Assembly: GCA_963710665.1 (NCBI GenBank)
Contig: CAVQBC010000006.1
Span: 248,001 to 312,000 of the forward strand
Source of the DNA: CAVQBC01 sp963710665
GTDB lineage: Bacteria; Actinomycetota; Thermoleophilia; Solirubrobacterales; Solirubrobacteraceae
Length of the DNA stretch: 64,000 nucleotides
Reading direction: 5' to 3'
Shown here: piece after piece, positions 61,702 to 64,000 of the stretch
How positions within the stretch are numbered: the first letter of the stretch is position 1
Layout of the letters: every line of letters begins with the position of its first letter
Position numbers and translations under genes: made by a program
The notes under the pieces: model-generated
The model's database searches: none
Told to the model about the DNA's origin: nothing
The model's input: the letters and a program-made list of their open reading frames with translations, nothing else

Positions 61702-63126
61702 TCAGGCGGCGGTGACCGGCCGCGGGACGCGTCGCCGGACGCCGGCGGCGACCGCGAGCTTCGCGATCGCCGCATCGAGGTCGGCCGCCAGCGCCCCGAG
61801 GTCTGGCAGGGCGTCGTAGTCGGAAAGCAGGCCGAAGTCGATCGTCCCCGCGTAGGACATGACCGCGATCCCCAGCGCGGTGTTGCCCGCCAGCGGCACC
61901 TGGGGATGGAACGCCAGCATCCGGCGCCCGAGCAGGTAGAGCGGCTCCTGCGGGCCGGGCACGTTCGTGACCGTCAGGTTGAAGAGGCGCTGGCGCGTCT
62001 GCAGGCGGGCGGCCTGCTGGAGCACGGTCGGCGGGGCAAAGCCGGTCAGCCGCGTCAGCACCTCGGCACCGACCGCCTGGCCCGACTCCTTGAGGCCCGC
62101 CATGGCGCCGTGGACGATGCGGAAGCGCTCCAGCGGGTCCGCCGCGTGCAGCGGCAGCGGCGCCCACACCATCGAGACGCGGTTGCCGAGGGCCCCGCGC
62201 TCCGCGTCGGCGCGCACCGACACCGGGACCATCGCGCGCAGCTCGACGCCGCCGACCGGCCGGTCGTGGGCGAGCCAGTGCGCGCGCAGCGCCCCGGCGA
62301 CCACGGTGAGCACGACGTCGTTGACGGTGCCGCCGAGCGCGGTCTTGATCGCCCGGAACTCGTCGAGGTCGGCCTGCACCCAGTCGTAGCGGCGGTGCGG
62401 GCCGATCGGCACGTTGAGCGGGCTGGGCGGCGCGGTGTCGAGCCCGGCCGCGGCCATCGAGCCGAGCCCCGCGATGGCCCTCAGGAAGCGGCCGGCGGCG
62501 CGGTCCGGGCGGACCAGCGCGCCCCCAGCGGCGCGCGCGGCGGCGACCGGGAGCCCCGCCCGCTCGGCCATCGCGTCGGCGAGCAGGGCCGCCCCGCTCG
62601 GCTCGGGACCCGGGGTCCACTCCGGCAGCGGCCACTCCGGCTCCGGCGGCCGGGGGGAGGACTCGAAGAGCACGCTCACCAGGTCGGCGCCGGAGATCCC
62701 GTCGACCAGTGCGTGGTGGCTCTTGCCCACCAGCGCGAAGCGGTCCTCGCCGACGCGGTCGACGAGCCAGAGCTCCCACAGCGGCTTGCCGCGGTCCAGC
62801 CGCTGGGCGAGAACGCGGCCGGCCAGGCGCTTGAGCTCGGCCTCGCCGCCGGGCGCCGGGAGCGCGGTGTGGCGGACGTGGTAGGAGAGGTGGAAGTGCG
62901 GGTCGTCGACCCACACCGGGCGGCTCTGGACGAGCGGCGGGTAGGCGAGCTTCTGCCGGTAGCGGGGGACGAGGTGCAGCCGCGCCCGCAGGCGCGCGAT
63001 GAGCTCGTCGTAGGCGGGCGCCGGGCCCTCGAACACGAGCACGGAGCCCACGTGCATGTGGACGCCGTCGTCCTCGAGGTGCAGGAACGACGCGTCGACG
63101 CCGCTGAGCCGGTCCGGGTTCGCCAC
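61702..63126 (-). CDS. wax ester synthase / diacylglycerol acyltransferase (WS/DGAT)
   Basis: It esterifies acyl-CoA with diacylglycerol or fatty alcohol to store lipid. The 474-aa protein has the catalytic HHALVDG at residues 137-143 and the family segments PLWELWLVDRV, GTVNDVVLTVVAGALR, FNLTVTNVPGPQEPLYLLG and GIAVMSYAGTIDFGLLSDYDALPD. Such enzymes are common in Actinomycetota. The GTG at 63126 has CACAAT 8 nt upstream. The membrane-anchored 61172 gene follows. Confidence 0.93.
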   Translation of the reverse strand: MANPDRLSGVDASFLHLEDDGVHMHVGSVLVFEGPAPAYDELIARLRARLHLVPRYRQKLAYPPLVQSRPVWVDDPHFHLSYHVRHTALPAPGGEAELKRLAGRVLAQRLDRGKPLWELWLVDRVGEDRFALVGKSHHALVDGISGADLVSVLFESSPRPPEPEWPLPEWTPGPEPSGAALLADAMAERAGLPVAAARAAGGALVRPDRAAGRFLRAIAGLGSMAAAGLDTAPPSPLNVPIGPHRRYDWVQADLDEFRAIKTALGGTVNDVVLTVVAGALRAHWLAHDRPVGGVELRAMVPVSVRADAERGALGNRVSMVWAPLPLHAADPLERFRIVHGAMAGLKESGQAVGAEVLTRLTGFAPPTVLQQAARLQTRQRLFNLTVTNVPGPQEPLYLLGRRMLAFHPQVPLAGNTALGIAVMSYAGTIDFGLLSDYDALPDLGALAADLDAAIAKLAVAAGVRRRVPRPVTAA

Positions 63127-63134
63127 GGGCGGCG

Positions 63135-63140
63135 ATTGTG
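63135..63140 (-). promoter_or_regulatory. -10-like hexamer before WS/DGAT gene
   Basis: On the minus strand CACAAT is followed by 8 nt and the GTG at 63126. Confidence 0.35.
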
Positions 63141-63171
63141 GCAGGCGGACGGCGCCCGTCCGGGGGTCACG

Positions 63172-63273
63172 TCAGGCCGGCAGGGCGAGCTCGAGGCGGC
63201 GGAACGACGCCAGTCCCGCCGCGGCGAGGACGACGGCGATCGCGACCAGGGCGGCGACGGGGAGCGCCGACGC
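63172..63273 (-). pseudogene. remnant of an ABC-2 type permease C terminus
   Basis: Directly after the TAA of the 63274 gene and in the same frame, 33 codons read as one hydrophobic helix (PVAALVAIAVVLAAAG) followed by LASFRRLELALPA and a TGA at 63174-63172. The helix plus F-R-R-x-E/D-L ending is typical of ABC-2 permease C termini. There is no start codon, and the rest of such a gene is absent. It is most simply a fragment left by a deletion; readthrough of the TAA is a less likely alternative. Confidence 0.4.
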
Positions 63274-63771
63274 TTACGCGGGCGGCGCCGCCAGCGTCTC
63301 GCGCAGGCTGTCGAGCATCCGCTGCTCGCCCTCGCTCACGCGCTCGGCGTGGAAGCCCATGAAGCCGCCCTCCTTCGCGGCGTTCGCTGCCGCTTGGGCG
63401 GCGTCGAGCAACCATGCGCGGACGGCCGCCGCGTCCTCGGGCGAGGCCTTCTCCGAGACGATGCGGTTGACGTCGCCCAGTTCGTCGAGGATCTCCACCC
63501 CTGCCGTGGCGCCCTTCGCCGGCTTGAAGCCTCCGAGCGGGTTCTTGTGCTGCCGCGTGTCGTCCGTGGCCTCGCGCGCGATCTCGCGGACCAGCTCGCC
63601 GTGGTCCCCGCGCTCGGCGCCTGCGAGCACGGTCTTCAACGTCGCCGACGTCTCCTTGAACGCCTCCACCGGGCCGCCTGGATCGGCGAGAGAAATGGCC
63701 ATGCCCGCGACGAACGGCGCCCGCTTGAGCCGTGTCCACTCCTCGTCGGTGAAGTCAGCCTTCGACGTCAT
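63274..63771 (-). CDS. hypothetical protein
   Basis: This 165-aa soluble helical protein begins TSKADFTDEEWTRLKRAPFVAGMAISLAD and has VLDELGDVNRIVSEKASPEDA-like charged segments. Its C-terminal part holds AANAAKEGGFMGFHAERVSEGEQ. CGAGGAGGCGCC precedes the ATG at 63771. It is not linked to other genes by overlap. A role in lipid or stress metabolism is only a guess, and no family is named. Confidence 0.68.
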   Translation of the reverse strand: MTSKADFTDEEWTRLKRAPFVAGMAISLADPGGPVEAFKETSATLKTVLAGAERGDHGELVREIAREATDDTRQHKNPLGGFKPAKGATAGVEILDELGDVNRIVSEKASPEDAAAVRAWLLDAAQAAANAAKEGGFMGFHAERVSEGEQRMLDSLRETLAAPPA

Positions 63772-63895
63772 GGCGCCTCCTCGCTGGTCGAATCGCGACA
63801 TCTTCGCCGATCGGACCCCGCTGTCGTGGCGCAAAGCGCGGGGCCGAGACGACGCACACTCGCCATGAGCCGCACTACGGCCGTCAACGGAGGCG

Positions 63896-64000
63896 ATGGC
63901 GAGCAGATCGCGCCGTGAGACGCGGGAGCCCGGGGGTGCCAGCACGACACCGGACCCGCAGGACGGCCCCATTGCGGTGAGCCGGCGCACCTACGAGGCT
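63896..64000 (+). CDS. start of a protein gene cut by the window end
   Basis: A frame from ATG 63896 stays open to the last base (35 codons): a basic, Pro/Gly/Thr-rich start and then DGPIAVSRRTYEA. A GTG at 63977 could be an alternative start. GGAGG lies very close to the ATG, so the start is uncertain. Too little is present to name a family. Confidence 0.35.
   Translation, partial: MASRSRRETREPGGASTTPDPQDGPIAVSRRTYEA

Overview
The window is a GC-rich, gene-dense bacterial chromosome segment. It starts inside a 23S rRNA gene and ends inside a protein gene. Several features point to the Actinomycetota, most likely the Thermoleophilia/Solirubrobacterales side. They are a MurA with Asp in place of the catalytic Cys, SepF, a zinc-ribbon/FHA protein paired with a MerR regulator (the GarA/FtsR arrangement), a single-motif RsiG-like protein, a WS/DGAT acyltransferase, DUF6328, and a split HisZ/short HisG. 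The placement is inference from content; no search was run. No IS element, prophage, CRISPR array or tRNA gene was recognised.

Layout. 0-2.2 kb: 3' part of 23S rRNA, 5S rRNA and a terminator. 2.9-7.2 kb: DUF389 membrane protein, an IDH/IMDH-family dehydrogenase with an HD hydrolase, and murA. 7.4-13.5 kb: histidine operon hisZ-G-D-B-H-A, a start-less orphan reading frame, then hisF. 13.6-16.5 kb: an Nramp-like transporter with a 32-residue membrane peptide, and a beta-propeller protein. 16.5-23.1 kb: cca, pgeF, yggS, sepF, an MgtC-like gene, proC, yggT, lspA and an RluA-type pseudouridine synthase. 23.4-33.1 kb: rpsB-tsf-pyrH-frr-uppS-cdsA, four accessory genes, then dxr and rseP. 33.3-41.7 kb: an ArsR/AHSA1 operon, ispG, a methyltransferase, superoxide dismutase, proS, a PgsA-like gene, the RsiG-like/FHA/MerR trio and apt. 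41.7-46.6 kb: a large LuxR-type ATPase regulator, two unknown small genes and a Tat-exported amidase. 46.7-54.8 kb: a LacI-controlled sugar import and catabolism cluster. 54.8-64 kb: FAD oxidase, exported hydrolase, glutaryl-CoA-dehydrogenase-like enzyme, M23-like protein, thioesterase, WS/DGAT and small unknown genes.

How it fits together. The housekeeping blocks cover histidine biosynthesis, translation, peptidoglycan and lipid carrier synthesis (murA, uppS), the MEP isoprenoid pathway (dxr, ispG), phospholipids (cdsA, pgsA-like) and envelope proteolysis (lspA, rseP). Operons are tightly packed, with many 4-bp GTGA/ATGA overlaps. Many first genes have a -10-like hexamer (mostly TANNNT) only 6-9 nt before the start codon, which suggests widespread leaderless mRNA. 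The most distinctive accessory unit is the sugar cluster. Its LacI gene heads one operon (isomerase, FGGY kinase, ABC importer), and two 18-bp palindromes sharing one core lie before lacI and between the divergent pfkB and aldolase genes. Three genes (hisD, the FGGY kinase, pfkB) each carry exactly one surplus base at or beside a G/C run, so base-call errors should be excluded before they are called pseudogenes.
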